Of a stretch of 64,000 bases of DNA, positions 1 to 8,326 are shown one piece after another (within the stretch, counting starts at the first letter, position 1; each line of letters begins with the position of its first letter). The translations under genes and the position numbers were made by a program. Below the pieces are notes generated by a model. The model was given only the letters and a program-made list of their open reading frames with translations. It was not told the DNA's origin and did no database searches. Where the stretch lies: contig CAZLYU010000007.1 in assembly GCA_964563855.1 (NCBI GenBank), positions 1 through 64,000 of the forward strand, written 5' to 3'. This DNA is from JAFGRR01 sp964563855. Its GTDB lineage: Bacteria; Planctomycetota; Phycisphaerae; UBA1845; Fen-1342.

Positions 1-51
1 CTTGGCAAGCACGCAGCCGGGCACTAGCGCCGGTTGCGGCGCAGGCGAGCG

Positions 52-288
52 CTAGCCGGTTTGGTAGATGCTGTCGGTGTTGCGTCGCATCGCCGCTCGA
101 TAGGCGTCGCGCGTCGCATAGATATACGTGGCGATGAGCAGGATGAGCGGAATGAAACCAAACCAATACCACCAGCAGATCGCCGCGAACGACATCAGGC
201 CGATGCCTTTGGGGAACTCGCGGTTGAAGAGTTGGCCGAGACCCGGCCACAACGCGCTCATCACGGCTGCGGCGATCGCGTAGATCAT
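52..288 (-). CDS. small TM2-like membrane protein
   Basis: A 78-residue protein that is almost entirely membrane-spanning. It has an N-terminal hydrophobic stretch with the TM2-type turn PGLGQLFNREFPKGIG, then a Trp-rich second membrane segment and a short basic tail. The frame stays open upstream of this ATG, but that part is Ser/Thr-rich and low in hydrophobicity, so I start at the internal ATG. It is a paralogue of the next gene upstream (GLGQ.(F/Y)N motif) and lies 70 bases behind it on the same strand, so the two are probably co-transcribed. The role of TM2 proteins is not settled; no specific function is claimed. Confidence 0.6.
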   Translation of the reverse strand: MIYAIAAAVMSALWPGLGQLFNREFPKGIGLMSFAAICWWYWFGFIPLILLIATYIYATRDAYRAAMRRNTDSIYQTG

Positions 289-358
289 TGCGTTGCTCCC
301 AACTGGCGCCCGAACCGCACGCCCCGTTTCGCCGCAATTCTGTGCGCCGCGCACGGTG

Positions 359-589
359 CTACAGCCGGATGATGCGGCCGTCTTTGTATTCGCCGGTCCG
401 GTAAGCGTCGACGATGCCGTAGAGCCAGAAGATGAAGAGCACAAACAACGGCAGGATGAGCCACCAGAAGATCCAGCAGACGGAATAGATCACGAAGAGG
501 ATGAGCCCCTTGAGGATCTGACCGTTATAGATCTGTCCGAGCCCTGAGACAAAGAAGCTCAGGACCGCAGCGACACCACCTCTCGACAT
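359..589 (-). CDS. TM2 domain membrane protein
   Basis: A 76-residue protein with two membrane segments and the TM2-like signature SGLGQIYNGQILKGLILF, ending YGIVDAYRTGEYKDGR. The chosen ATG is preceded by AAAGGAGC about 8 bases upstream, which supports it over an upstream start adding 13 residues. The pattern of helix, Gly-Leu-Gly-Gln turn, helix, and a conserved DAYR near the C-terminus is shared with the downstream neighbour, suggesting tandem duplication. Cellular role unknown. Confidence 0.7.
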   Translation of the reverse strand: MSRGGVAAVLSFFVSGLGQIYNGQILKGLILFVIYSVCWIFWWLILPLFVLFIFWLYGIVDAYRTGEYKDGRIIRL

Positions 590-723
590 CTCCAAGCTCC
601 TTTCGCTGATCGCGAGTCGCCCAAACAACGCTATCGCCCGCGACTCGACTGTATACGGCGGGGCGCGGGCAATATTGTCACGCTTCGGGATGAATAGTTG
701 TTTAACCGGCGCGGGGCAGCGTC

Positions 724-2400
724 CTAGTTCGTCGCGGGTCCCTGGAAGACGTCGAAGAAGCCCAGTGCGTCGTCGGCGTCAATGTCGCCGTCTTCGTCGA
801 AATGCGCCCAGAGGCACTCGCGTGCGTCGCACAGACCGCCGGCGCCGGTCGTCTTCTGCTGCATTTGGGCGGCGTCGCGCAGGTCGATCGCGCCGTTCTC
901 GTCGAAGTCGCCGGAATCGATGGCGTATACCTCGAACTCTGGGACGCGAGCGAAGTTGTCGCGTCCCGGATCGCTGATCAGCATTCGCACGTACTGGTTG
1001 AACCGCGGCACACGGTAGGTGCGCTCGGTCATTGACGAGAAGTTGTAGACGCTTTCGTCGACGCTCCACTCGCCGGTCGGTGTGCGGGTTTCGAACTGAA
1101 ACGCGTCGGTATCGAAGCTGCTTGGCAAGCCGCCGGCGCTTGCGTGGTGCACGCGAAAGCCGGTGATCGTCTTCGGGTCGCGCAGGTCGACGGTCACGGT
1201 GTGCAGCGGCGCGGCGCCGTCGCTGGTCCACATCTGGGTCTGGAACTGCAAGCCGCCGTCACGCATGCGCTGCGCGGTGTTGCTGTTCGATGACGCGACC
1301 ATCCAGCCGTTCAGCGCGGCGTTGTCGCCGGGCGGGGCTTCGTCGCGCATGAGGTCTTCGTAGCCGTCGGGCGGCGGATAGGTGGTCGCGTAGTTTTGAT
1401 TCGCCGCGAAGGTGAATGCGTCGAACAGGTCGTTGTCGGGTCCCGGCGGATTGACCGTGCGGAAGAACTCGATCGACATGCTCTGCCACGCGCCGACGTC
1501 GTAGTTATAGACGAACCAACACATGGAACTCACCGGGTGCGCGCGCGGGGTCGCGTTCCAGGCTGCGAGGTCGGCGAACGCGCCGGAGAGGAACTGGGCC
1601 GACTCGGCTTCGCTCGACGGGTCGGTCGGATTGCTCGAGCGATTGAACTCGGTCAGAAACACCGGTTTGGCCGAGAAGCCGTAGTGATCGATCACTGCGA
1701 GCTGGGCCAAGTAGCCGGCCTGAAAGTCTTCGCGTGCGACCTCCGCCGGCTGGAACGGCGACCCATACGCGTGGATGGCGAAGCCGTCGACCTCGTTGGG
1801 ATCGAGGAGGGCGCAGACTTCGGCCAGATAGTCGGTGCCGTCCTTCCAGCGGATGCCCGTTGCCGGGCCGGGCGAGACCGGTCCGACGAGCGCGAGCTGC
1901 TCGCCGAGCGGGCTGTTGACCTGCTTGATCGCAGCGCGGATCTGCCGGTACGCCTCGACGTAAGCGGCGGGGCTGAGCATCTCGTTGTCGTACTCGATGG
2001 AGACGTTCATCTCGTTACCGACCTGCCAGATATGAACGTGGTTTTGCAGGTCGTTGGCTGCGGCAGTGACCTGCGGGAGATACTGGCTCATGGGATATTG
2101 CGGCTCTTTGGGGACCGCGAAGCCCCACTGGGGCTCGATTCGGACGATGATGGAGTGCCCCTCGTTGAGCATGTGGGTAAAGCGGTTGTCGCGCTGCCAG
2201 GCGGCGCCCCACCACACGTCGCTGTTGGTGACGACGACTTCGAGCGACCAGATGCCCTTGCCGCCGGTCATCGTCGAAACGTTGGCCTGCCCCGGATCGC
2301 CATAAAAGTGAATCCCGTAGATCCACGGGCTGTCGGGGTAAGCGGCGGGCGCGAGCAATGCGGCCACCGTGATTGCTAAGTGATTGCGGGCAAAACGCAT
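724..2400 (-). CDS. secreted clan-A-like glycoside hydrolase with discoidin-like and dockerin modules
   Basis: A 558-residue exported protein. Residues 1 to about 22 form a signal peptide. A TIM-barrel hydrolase region follows, with a candidate acid/base Glu in WQVGNEMN (about residue 130) and a candidate nucleophile Glu in VFLTEFNR (about 251), the arrangement typical of clan GH-A. Residues about 370-500 resemble an F5/8-type-C carbohydrate-binding domain (HTVTVDLRDPKTITGFRV). The C-terminus has two calcium-loop segments (GDFDENGAIDLRDA and HFDEDGDIDADDAL), a dockerin-like pair. The start used has GGAGG 10 bases upstream and begins the signal peptide directly. The substrate cannot be named; a polysaccharide is likely. 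The GH family assignment is uncertain, but hydrolase fold and modular layout are fairly clear. Confidence 0.72.
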   Translation of the reverse strand: MRFARNHLAITVAALLAPAAYPDSPWIYGIHFYGDPGQANVSTMTGGKGIWSLEVVVTNSDVWWGAAWQRDNRFTHMLNEGHSIIVRIEPQWGFAVPKEPQYPMSQYLPQVTAAANDLQNHVHIWQVGNEMNVSIEYDNEMLSPAAYVEAYRQIRAAIKQVNSPLGEQLALVGPVSPGPATGIRWKDGTDYLAEVCALLDPNEVDGFAIHAYGSPFQPAEVAREDFQAGYLAQLAVIDHYGFSAKPVFLTEFNRSSNPTDPSSEAESAQFLSGAFADLAAWNATPRAHPVSSMCWFVYNYDVGAWQSMSIEFFRTVNPPGPDNDLFDAFTFAANQNYATTYPPPDGYEDLMRDEAPPGDNAALNGWMVASSNSNTAQRMRDGGLQFQTQMWTSDGAAPLHTVTVDLRDPKTITGFRVHHASAGGLPSSFDTDAFQFETRTPTGEWSVDESVYNFSSMTERTYRVPRFNQYVRMLISDPGRDNFARVPEFEVYAIDSGDFDENGAIDLRDAAQMQQKTTGAGGLCDARECLWAHFDEDGDIDADDALGFFDVFQGPATN

Positions 2401-2504
2401 ACGACAAAATCCTCCGCCAGGCTCTCTGCTAGATGACATCGGTCATGGTGTTGTATCAAATGGATCGATCGCGACCAAGTCGTTGAACTGATCATCGGCC
2501 CCCT

Positions 2505-3101
2505 TTAGACGTCCTGATCCGGATCGACACCGGCGAGCCGTTCTTTGACGGCCTTCAGGATGCGAGAGCGTGCCTGATAGATGCTAGCCTTGCTCAGGCC
2601 GAGCGTTTCCGCGGTTTCGTCGACCGATTTGTCGGCGAGGACGTGCATCTCGAACGCCTGCAACGTCTTCCGCTCGAAGTGGGGCGCGACCTCGCTGAGG
2701 GCCCAGCGGAGCCGGTGAAGCTGCCACTCGCGCTCCCACCGCTCGTCCTGCTCGGCTTCCTGCTGACCGGCGAGGAAGTCGAAGTTGAGCGGGTCGAGGC
2801 CCACGGGTTGCCGACTGGCTTTGTTCGCCCGCCGACCCATTGCGTGGATCACGGCTGAGCGTAGATACGAACGGAAGCGGCCCTTGCGAGCGTCATACTC
2901 GAAGTTTCCGATCGCCTTGAACAAGTACATCGTGACTTCCTGCACGATGTCCTCGGCGTCGGCGTCGGCGGCGCCGCGACTGCGGGCGTAACGATAGAGC
3001 AACTGGCCATAGCGCTGGTGAAACTCCTCCCATGACACGACGTCTGACCGGTCGCGGAGTCTGAGGAGCAGCGTGAGGTTGGTTGAGCTTTGCTCGGCCA
3101 T
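2505..3101 (-). CDS. ECF-type RNA polymerase sigma factor
   Basis: A 198-residue sigma-70 family protein of extracytoplasmic-function size. Region 2 is seen in DAEDIVQEVTMYLFKAIGNF followed by RFRSYLRSAV, and region 4 as a helix-turn-helix in KSVDETAETLGLSKASIYQA. The linker is acidic and Trp-rich, as in planctomycete sigma factors with the opening LLxRLRD. A start 13 codons upstream (3140) is also possible; neither has a strong ribosome-binding site. No adjacent anti-sigma gene is visible. It is transcribed divergently from the large repeat protein at 3430, about 330 bases away, so it may control that gene, but this is inference only. Confidence 0.88.
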   Translation of the reverse strand: MAEQSSTNLTLLLRLRDRSDVVSWEEFHQRYGQLLYRYARSRGAADADAEDIVQEVTMYLFKAIGNFEYDARKGRFRSYLRSAVIHAMGRRANKASRQPVGLDPLNFDFLAGQQEAEQDERWEREWQLHRLRWALSEVAPHFERKTLQAFEMHVLADKSVDETAETLGLSKASIYQARSRILKAVKERLAGVDPDQDV

Positions 3102-3161
3102 CGTCGTAGTTTCCCCGTAGTCGGGGGCAATTGGAATCATTTTTCCGCTCGAAAGTGGTAC

Positions 3162-3190
3162 CCTATATCGGGCTGACGACTCGGCGAAAA
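3162..3190 (-). promoter_or_regulatory. possible promoter of the ECF sigma gene
   Basis: Read on the minus strand, TTTTCG and TATAGG lie 17 bases apart and end about 20 bases before the upstream start codon of the sigma gene. Both boxes match the sigma-70 consensus only partly (3/6 and 4/6), so this is a weak prediction. Confidence 0.3.
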
Positions 3191-3429
3191 TTGTGACCGC
3201 GCGGCGTTGGACCGCGTCAGGTTGACCAAATCACACGTCTATTGCATGCCGCTGGGCCAGTTCGAGACCTGTCTCGCTCAATGGCCGCGCCCAGCCGAAC
3301 GAGAGCTAAACGACGTTTCAAGCGTGTGTTTCGGGCCTCGCCGGTGCACGACGACAGGCGCGTGGAAGTGAAGCCAATCTTTAAGCGGCTGTCGTGCAGC
3401 AGCCAAGCATGTAGACAAAGGAGTCTGCC

Positions 3430-6400
3430 ATGAACCGATGTTGTCTCGCGATGCTGCTCGCTAGCGGCCTCGCACTGGGCGGTGCGGCGACCGCCGCCGC
3501 CCAGCAAGCGTGTTGTCTGCCAGACGGACAATGCATCATTCCGCCGCCGGGGGCTTCTTGCAGTATGTTGGGGGGCATCCCGTCGCCAATTGGCGTTTGT
3601 CTGGGGGACGCGGACGGGGATGGCCGCGACGATGCGTGTCAGCAGGCCTTCATCGCCTGCTGCCTGCAAGACGGCGCCTGCTTGATCCTCCCCGCGCTCG
3701 AGTGCGAGTTCGCCGGCGGATTCCCCGCGCCCGCCGGTACATGCCTCGGCGATAACAACGGCGATGGCATTGACGACGGCTGTCAGACGACGGAAGTCGT
3801 GACCTGCTGCCTGCCCGATGGCTCGTGCGCACTCGTGCCGGCCGGCGCGTGTCAGACCCTCGGCGGCTTTCCCGCACCCGGCCCCTGTCTCGGCGACAGC
3901 AACGGGAACGGCGTTGACGACGTCTGCGAAGACACGCAGGGCGAGCCCTGCTGCCTGCCCGACGGGGCGTGCGTCTTTGTGCCGGTCGGTGAGTGCCAGT
4001 TTCTGGGCGGCTTCTTCCCGCCGGCCGGCACGTGTCTCGGCGACAATGACGGCAACGGCATCGATGACGGTTGCGAAGACGTCACCTCAGTCGCCTGTTG
4101 TTTCCCTGACGGAAGCTGCAGCTTCGTCCTGTCGTTCGAATGTGAGCTGTTGGGCGGCGTGATCGCTCCTGGGCCCTGCCTCGGCGACTCGAACGGCAAC
4201 GCGATCGATGACGTCTGCGAAGACATCATTCCCACTGAGCCCTGCTGTTTCACGGACGGGCGCTGCCTGCTCGTGCCGCTCGGATTCTGCCAGCAGCTCA
4301 GCGGCTTTCCGCCGCCGGGCGGCGTGTGCCTTGGCGATGGGAACGGCGACGGGCTGGATGACGCCTGCTTCCCGCCGGACGTCCCCTGCTGCCTGCCCGA
4401 CGGCTCGTGCGTTTTCATTCCGGCGGCCGACTGCGACATGCTCGGCGTGCCGGCGCCGGGACCATGCCTGGGCGACAGCAACGGCAACAACCTCGACGAC
4501 ATTTGCGAGAACGTGCTCGAGCCCTGCTGCCGCGATAACGGCTTGCTGTGCGAGTTCGTGCCGGTCGGAACCTGCACCGCGCTGGGCGGCTTCCCGCCGC
4601 TCGCCGGAACATGCCTCGGTGACGGGAACGGCAACGGCATCGACGACGGCTGCGAAGAGCCGCAGATTCCGTGCTGTCTGCCGGACGGCGCGTGTGTGTT
4701 CGTGACGCCGGTCGAGTGCCGCGACCTGGGCGGCGCGCCCGCTCCGGGGCCGTGTCTCGGCGACTCGAACGGCAATGCGATCGACGACGCGTGCGAAGAC
4801 ATCATCCAGACGGAGCCCTGCTGCCTGCCTGACGGTACGTGCCAGCTCGTCCCGCTGGGCTTCTGCCCGACGCTCGGTTTTCCGCCTCCGGGCGGCGCCT
4901 GCCTTGGCGATGGCAATGGCAACGGCATCGATGACGGTTGCGAAGAGCCGACCGAGCCTTGCTGCCTGCCCGACGGATCCTGCAAGCTGCTGACACCGGC
5001 CGACTGCCAGGCTTCTGGCGGCTTCCCCGCTCCGGGGCCGTGCGCTGGCGACGGTGACGGCAATGGCATTGACGACATCTGCGAGAACGTCTTCGAGCCT
5101 TGCTGCCTCGAAGACGGCTCCTGCACCCTGGTGCCAGTCGGCGTCTGCCCCGCCATCGGCTTCCCGCCCCCGGGCGGCGTCTGCCTCGGCGACGGCGATG
5201 GCAACGGCATCGACGACGCGTGCGAGGAAGAGAAGATGGAGCCCTGCTGCCTCTTCGACGGCTCGTGCGTCATGGTTCCGGTCGGCGCGTGCGGCTTCCC
5301 GATCGGCTTCACCCCGCCGGGCGGCGTGTGCCTCGGCGACGGTGACGGCAACGGCATCGACGACGCCTGCGAAGACACACCGCCGGTCCCCGAGTTCCTG
5401 ATCGAGTTCTCGCTCGACATCGGCTCGGACATCGAACTCAGCGATCCGCTGATGGACGGCGACGAAGCCGCCGATCCGGGCGATGTCTACCTGTCGATCA
5501 GTCCGCCCATCGAACCCCCGGGCCGCAACGGCTTCAAGAACGACCGGCTGATCTTCGGCGGCGATCCCGATCCGACCCCGCCCGACGCCGCCCTGACGAC
5601 GCGCGTTCCGGTGGGCACGGTTTCCGGTCCGCCGGAGGAGTGGTACCCGCAGTACTTCGACCTCGACGGTCATGATCAGCTCGGCTTCTCGGTGATTGAG
5701 CGGTATCAGCTCACGGGCGGCCCGCTGCCAGAGCCGGTGTTGATTGAGCCGGAAGAGTGCTTGCTGCCGGGTCGCTTCCTGTACATGTCGTTTGATGACG
5801 ACGACGCCCCTGGTTGGCTCGCAGTCGACGTGCCGACGACGGCGTTCTCGCCGACTGGCGCGATGTACGGTTCGACGCCGGCGCGTGACGAGGTGGTGGG
5901 CCTCTCGCTTGCGGCTCCGATCGCGGGGGCGCCGATCAGCAGCTTCTTCCCGCTGCTGGCGGAAGACGAAGTGCACCCGAGCCTGGCGCCGAACCCCGAC
6001 GGCGGCAATGAGAGTCTGGATGACGACGTCGACTCGCTCGACTTCGTTCCCGACCGCCAGTCGTGCCCGGTTTGGTACTTCTCGGCCGACCACGAAGCCA
6101 CTGCCGGGCTCCTGCCGGGCGGCATCTACGAGGTGCTGCCGGGTGGTGGTGCGGCGCTGGTGGCCGATCCGGTCGCGGCGGTTGGTCTGCGCGATCGCTT
6201 CGTGGACATTGACGCGTTCGAGTTCGTCGTGACGCGACCGGCCGCCGGCGGACCCGGCGTCCTGACGCTGCTGTTCTCGGTCGACAACGATGACCCGCTG
6301 ACCGCGTTCGACGAGTCGGGCGGATTGCCCCCGAGCGTCATCTTCGGGTCGTACCTCGACGGGTCGTTCTTCCGTTACGTCGACGACCTGCCGGATGACG

Positions 6401-6630
6401 TCGACGCGCTCACGACGTGGCGCACGCGGCTTGGCTGCCTCTGCGGCGACGTGAACGGTGACGGCTTGGTCAACGCTGGCGACATCGACTGCTTCGTGGC
6501 GGCGGTGGTCAGCGGGACGGCGTGCGACGAGTGCTCGCTCGAGGCGGCCGACACGAACGGCGACGGCGCCGTGAACGCCGGCGATATCGACACCTTTGTT
6601 GATGCGGTCGTGAACGGCGGTTGTCTGTAG
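3430..6630 (+). CDS. large secreted protein with 13 Cys-rich calcium-loop repeats and a C-terminal dockerin
   Basis: A 1066-residue exported protein. Residues 1-25 are a signal peptide (MNRCCLAMLLASGLALGG, cleavage after AAAQ). Residues about 27-652 hold 13 tandem units of 46-50 residues, each built as CC(L/F)xDG.C, a central Cys, GxxCLGD and a calcium-type loop such as GDGNGNGIDDGCE, giving about six cysteines per unit. Residues about 653-1000 form a non-repetitive, acidic, probably beta-rich domain of unknown kind. The last 65 residues are a dockerin-like pair (GDVNGDGLVNAGDIDCF and DTNGDGAVNAGDIDTF). AAAGGAG lies 6 bases before the ATG and a strong terminator follows. The loops resemble thrombospondin type 3 repeats. 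I infer a calcium-stabilised, disulfide-linked surface or matrix protein; the ligand is unknown. Confidence 0.85.
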   Translation: MNRCCLAMLLASGLALGGAATAAAQQACCLPDGQCIIPPPGASCSMLGGIPSPIGVCLGDADGDGRDDACQQAFIACCLQDGACLILPALECEFAGGFPAPAGTCLGDNNGDGIDDGCQTTEVVTCCLPDGSCALVPAGACQTLGGFPAPGPCLGDSNGNGVDDVCEDTQGEPCCLPDGACVFVPVGECQFLGGFFPPAGTCLGDNDGNGIDDGCEDVTSVACCFPDGSCSFVLSFECELLGGVIAPGPCLGDSNGNAIDDVCEDIIPTEPCCFTDGRCLLVPLGFCQQLSGFPPPGGVCLGDGNGDGLDDACFPPDVPCCLPDGSCVFIPAADCDMLGVPAPGPCLGDSNGNNLDDICENVLEPCCRDNGLLCEFVPVGTCTALGGFPPLAGTCLGDGNGNGIDDGCEEPQIPCCLPDGACVFVTPVECRDLGGAPAPGPCLGDSNGNAIDDACEDIIQTEPCCLPDGTCQLVPLGFCPTLGFPPPGGACLGDGNGNGIDDGCEEPTEPCCLPDGSCKLLTPADCQASGGFPAPGPCAGDGDGNGIDDICENVFEPCCLEDGSCTLVPVGVCPAIGFPPPGGVCLGDGDGNGIDDACEEEKMEPCCLFDGSCVMVPVGACGFPIGFTPPGGVCLGDGDGNGIDDACEDTPPVPEFLIEFSLDIGSDIELSDPLMDGDEAADPGDVYLSISPPIEPPGRNGFKNDRLIFGGDPDPTPPDAALTTRVPVGTVSGPPEEWYPQYFDLDGHDQLGFSVIERYQLTGGPLPEPVLIEPEECLLPGRFLYMSFDDDDAPGWLAVDVPTTAFSPTGAMYGSTPARDEVVGLSLAAPIAGAPISSFFPLLAEDEVHPSLAPNPDGGNESLDDDVDSLDFVPDRQSCPVWYFSADHEATAGLLPGGIYEVLPGGGAALVADPVAAVGLRDRFVDIDAFEFVVTRPAAGGPGVLTLLFSVDNDDPLTAFDESGGLPPSVIFGSYLDGSFFRYVDDLPDDVDALTTWRTRLGCLCGDVNGDGLVNAGDIDCFVAAVVSGTACDECSLEAADTNGDGAVNAGDIDTFVDAVVNGGCL
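3505..5385 (+). repeat. 13 in-frame coding repeats of about 144 bases
   Basis: Thirteen imperfect in-frame units, each starting near a TGCTGC/TGTTGT (Cys-Cys) pair and ending in GACGA(C)..TGCGAA (DDxCE). From unit 3 to unit 12 they alternate between two types: odd units end APGPC(L/A)GD, even units end PP(G/A)G(V/T/A)CLGD. This implies growth by duplication of a two-unit block. Unit 13 is again of the even type. Confidence 0.85.
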
Positions 6631-6695
6631 CGGCTTGGTCTGAGTTGCGGTGAGCGGGCCAGGGATCCCCGCCGCCCACCGCATCGTGTTTACAC

Positions 6696-6738
6696 CGACG
6701 GCGGTCAGCAGCGTATCTGCTGGCCGTCGTTTTTTTTT
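6696..6738 (+). terminator. rho-independent terminator
   Basis: CGAC..GGTCAGCAG pairs with CTGCTGGCCGTCG around the loop CGTAT (one G-U pair and a 3-base bulge), followed immediately by nine T residues. It sits 66 bases after the repeat-protein stop codon. Confidence 0.85.
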
Positions 6739-6858
6739 GATTGGCGCGCTCCGCACACGTTTCGCAGATGACGGCGGCGGCGATCGTGGATGCGCCGTAC
6801 GCTATTGTGAAACGCCCACGCCGCCGAATAGAGTCACAGCAGCAGTGGAGGTCGTCTT

Positions 6859-8010
6859 GTGGATACGGTTCGCCTCGCCCAACCTTTGGCGCGGATTGAC
6901 GTTGAGCAGCTTGATCCCGAGCCCACCGAGTGGGACCTGGCGGTGTATCGACGGGTCACGTCGACGGAGCTGACCGAGGAGCAGGTGCGCCGCATCGTCG
7001 AGCCGCCGGCGGTCTATGCGCAGCAGCGGGAGGTGCTCGCGCTGCATTGGCATCCGGAATTCATTCCGATGGACCTCATTCGCCAGCGTGTGGCGCGCAT
7101 GTATCCGTCGGCGGAAGAGCAGCTGATCATTCCCACGCAGCACAACATTTTGCTGGAGTGGGATGCGTTTGCGGGTGTTGAGATTGACTGCTATTCCAGC
7201 GGCTTTAATCGCAAGGTTCAGTTGCTGACGCACTTTCATCGCGATCGCGTTCGCGAGGCGACCGTCTTGCGGGCCATGCTCGACCATACGTTCCGCTATC
7301 GCGCCAGTCAGCTCTATGAGTTTCTGGATTCGATCGTCGAGCCCGCGTTTGACGAACGGGTTGACCGCGCGGCGGCCAAAACCGGAGCGCACGAAGACCT
7401 CGTGAAGTTCGTGCGGATTCACGTCGCCAAGTTGCGGAAGCTGATCGACCGCTTTCAGGGCGACACGTATCCGGAGATGCTCAAGAACAAGCTACTGCGC
7501 TTCTACTTCGACGCGCTGCGGGAGAAGTTCGACGACCGGATCATCAGTCAGGCGCAGAACTTCCTGAACGCAATCAAGAAGATCGTGAAGCGCGGCTTTG
7601 CGCTTGACTATTTCTACAAGACCGAAGAAGTGATCGAAGAAGTGCGTGCGTTGGGCGGCGGCGTGATCATCCCGCATCCCGAGCAGTTTTGGCCGATCCT
7701 GCTGGCCGACTACGACATCGACGGCATTGAAGTTTGGAATCCGCAATCGCGCGAATACACCGATTTTCTCGTGCACGTGGTGAACCGCAACAACAAGACG
7801 AGCCGCGACCGTACGCTGCTGATTACGATGGGCGACGACACGCACTTCGGCGAAAAGGCGCTTGAACCCAAGTATCAGGATCCCGAGAAGTACAATCGTG
7901 AGCTTGGCTACCAGCCGCCGTGGGATGACCTCGTGATTCGCAAGGGGTTGATCATCGCCAACGCGACTCGTGCGCGGCTGATCGAAGAGTATCGCGCGCG
8001 ATTGAGTTAA
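6859..8010 (+). CDS. PHP-like metal-dependent enzyme
   Basis: A 383-residue cytoplasmic protein with no signal peptide. Metal-ligand-like motifs come in PHP-superfamily order: LHWHPEF (HxH, near residue 63), GVEIDCYS, VIIPHPEQFWP, IDGIEVWNP and MGDDTHFGE. The middle contains a charged helical insert (DALREKFDDRIISQAQNF) that PHP phosphatases usually lack. GTG start with GGAGG 7 bases upstream. It is the first gene of a three-gene operon with an amphi-Trp protein and a PhoU/phosphotransferase fusion. Hydrolysis of a phosphoester is the likely chemistry, but the substrate is unknown. The family call rests on motif order, not on a search. Confidence 0.6.
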   Translation: MDTVRLAQPLARIDVEQLDPEPTEWDLAVYRRVTSTELTEEQVRRIVEPPAVYAQQREVLALHWHPEFIPMDLIRQRVARMYPSAEEQLIIPTQHNILLEWDAFAGVEIDCYSSGFNRKVQLLTHFHRDRVREATVLRAMLDHTFRYRASQLYEFLDSIVEPAFDERVDRAAAKTGAHEDLVKFVRIHVAKLRKLIDRFQGDTYPEMLKNKLLRFYFDALREKFDDRIISQAQNFLNAIKKIVKRGFALDYFYKTEEVIEEVRALGGGVIIPHPEQFWPILLADYDIDGIEVWNPQSREYTDFLVHVVNRNNKTSRDRTLLITMGDDTHFGEKALEPKYQDPEKYNRELGYQPPWDDLVIRKGLIIANATRARLIEEYRARLS

Positions 8011-8032
8011 GCTGCGCACGTCAGGAGCATTC

Positions 8033-8326
8033 ATGGAAGGGAACAAGTCTGAGTTCCGGCATGAGTCATTGCACGACGCCGCCGCGGTCATCAACTACCT
8101 AAAGGCGATCACGGCGGGGTTGGAGAGCGGCGCCCTGCGGCTTGCGCGGGCCGATGACACGCTGACGCTGTCGCCGCAGGGTTTGGTGCGCATGAAGGTT
8201 CGGGCGGAGCAAGGCGGTCGGCGCAGCGGGTTGTCGTTGAAACTGACGTGGCGCACCGCCGACGTTGGTGAGCTTACTGCGGAAGCGCCGCTCGAGATCG
8301 TTGCGGTTCCCGATCAGGAGCGTTGA
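8033..8326 (+). CDS. amphi-Trp domain protein
   Basis: A 97-residue protein matching the amphi-Trp domain pattern: FRHESLHDAAAVINYLKAI, then GLESGALRLARADDTLTLSP, then amphipathic strands ending LSLKLTWRT. Start ATG with AGGAG 5 bases upstream, 22 bases after the PHP-like gene. Its stop codon overlaps the next start (TGATG), indicating translational coupling. The biochemical role of this domain is not established. Placement between a PHP-like enzyme and a PhoU/kinase fusion points to a phosphate-related or signalling process (inference). Confidence 0.75.
   Translation: MEGNKSEFRHESLHDAAAVINYLKAITAGLESGALRLARADDTLTLSPQGLVRMKVRAEQGGRRSGLSLKLTWRTADVGELTAEAPLEIVAVPDQER

Noticed and set aside
1396..2379. 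327-codon plus-strand frame opposite the glycoside hydrolase
   Set aside because: It is a shadow of the hydrolase gene, with Arg/Asp/Val bias, no signal and no motif.
3241..3290. GTTCGAGACC motif resembling a tRNA T-loop
   Set aside because: The flanking bases do not pair into a T stem, and no acceptor or anticodon arm is found.
3505..5385. Regularly spaced DNA repeats that could suggest a CRISPR array
   Set aside because: The period is about 144 bases, the repeats are imperfect, and they keep one open reading frame encoding protein repeats.
3852..6756. Long minus-strand open frames (526 and 889 codons) opposite the repeat protein
   Set aside because: They arise from the GC-rich codon periodicity of the repeated plus-strand gene, lack start signals, and are Ser/Pro- or Arg/Ala-dominated.
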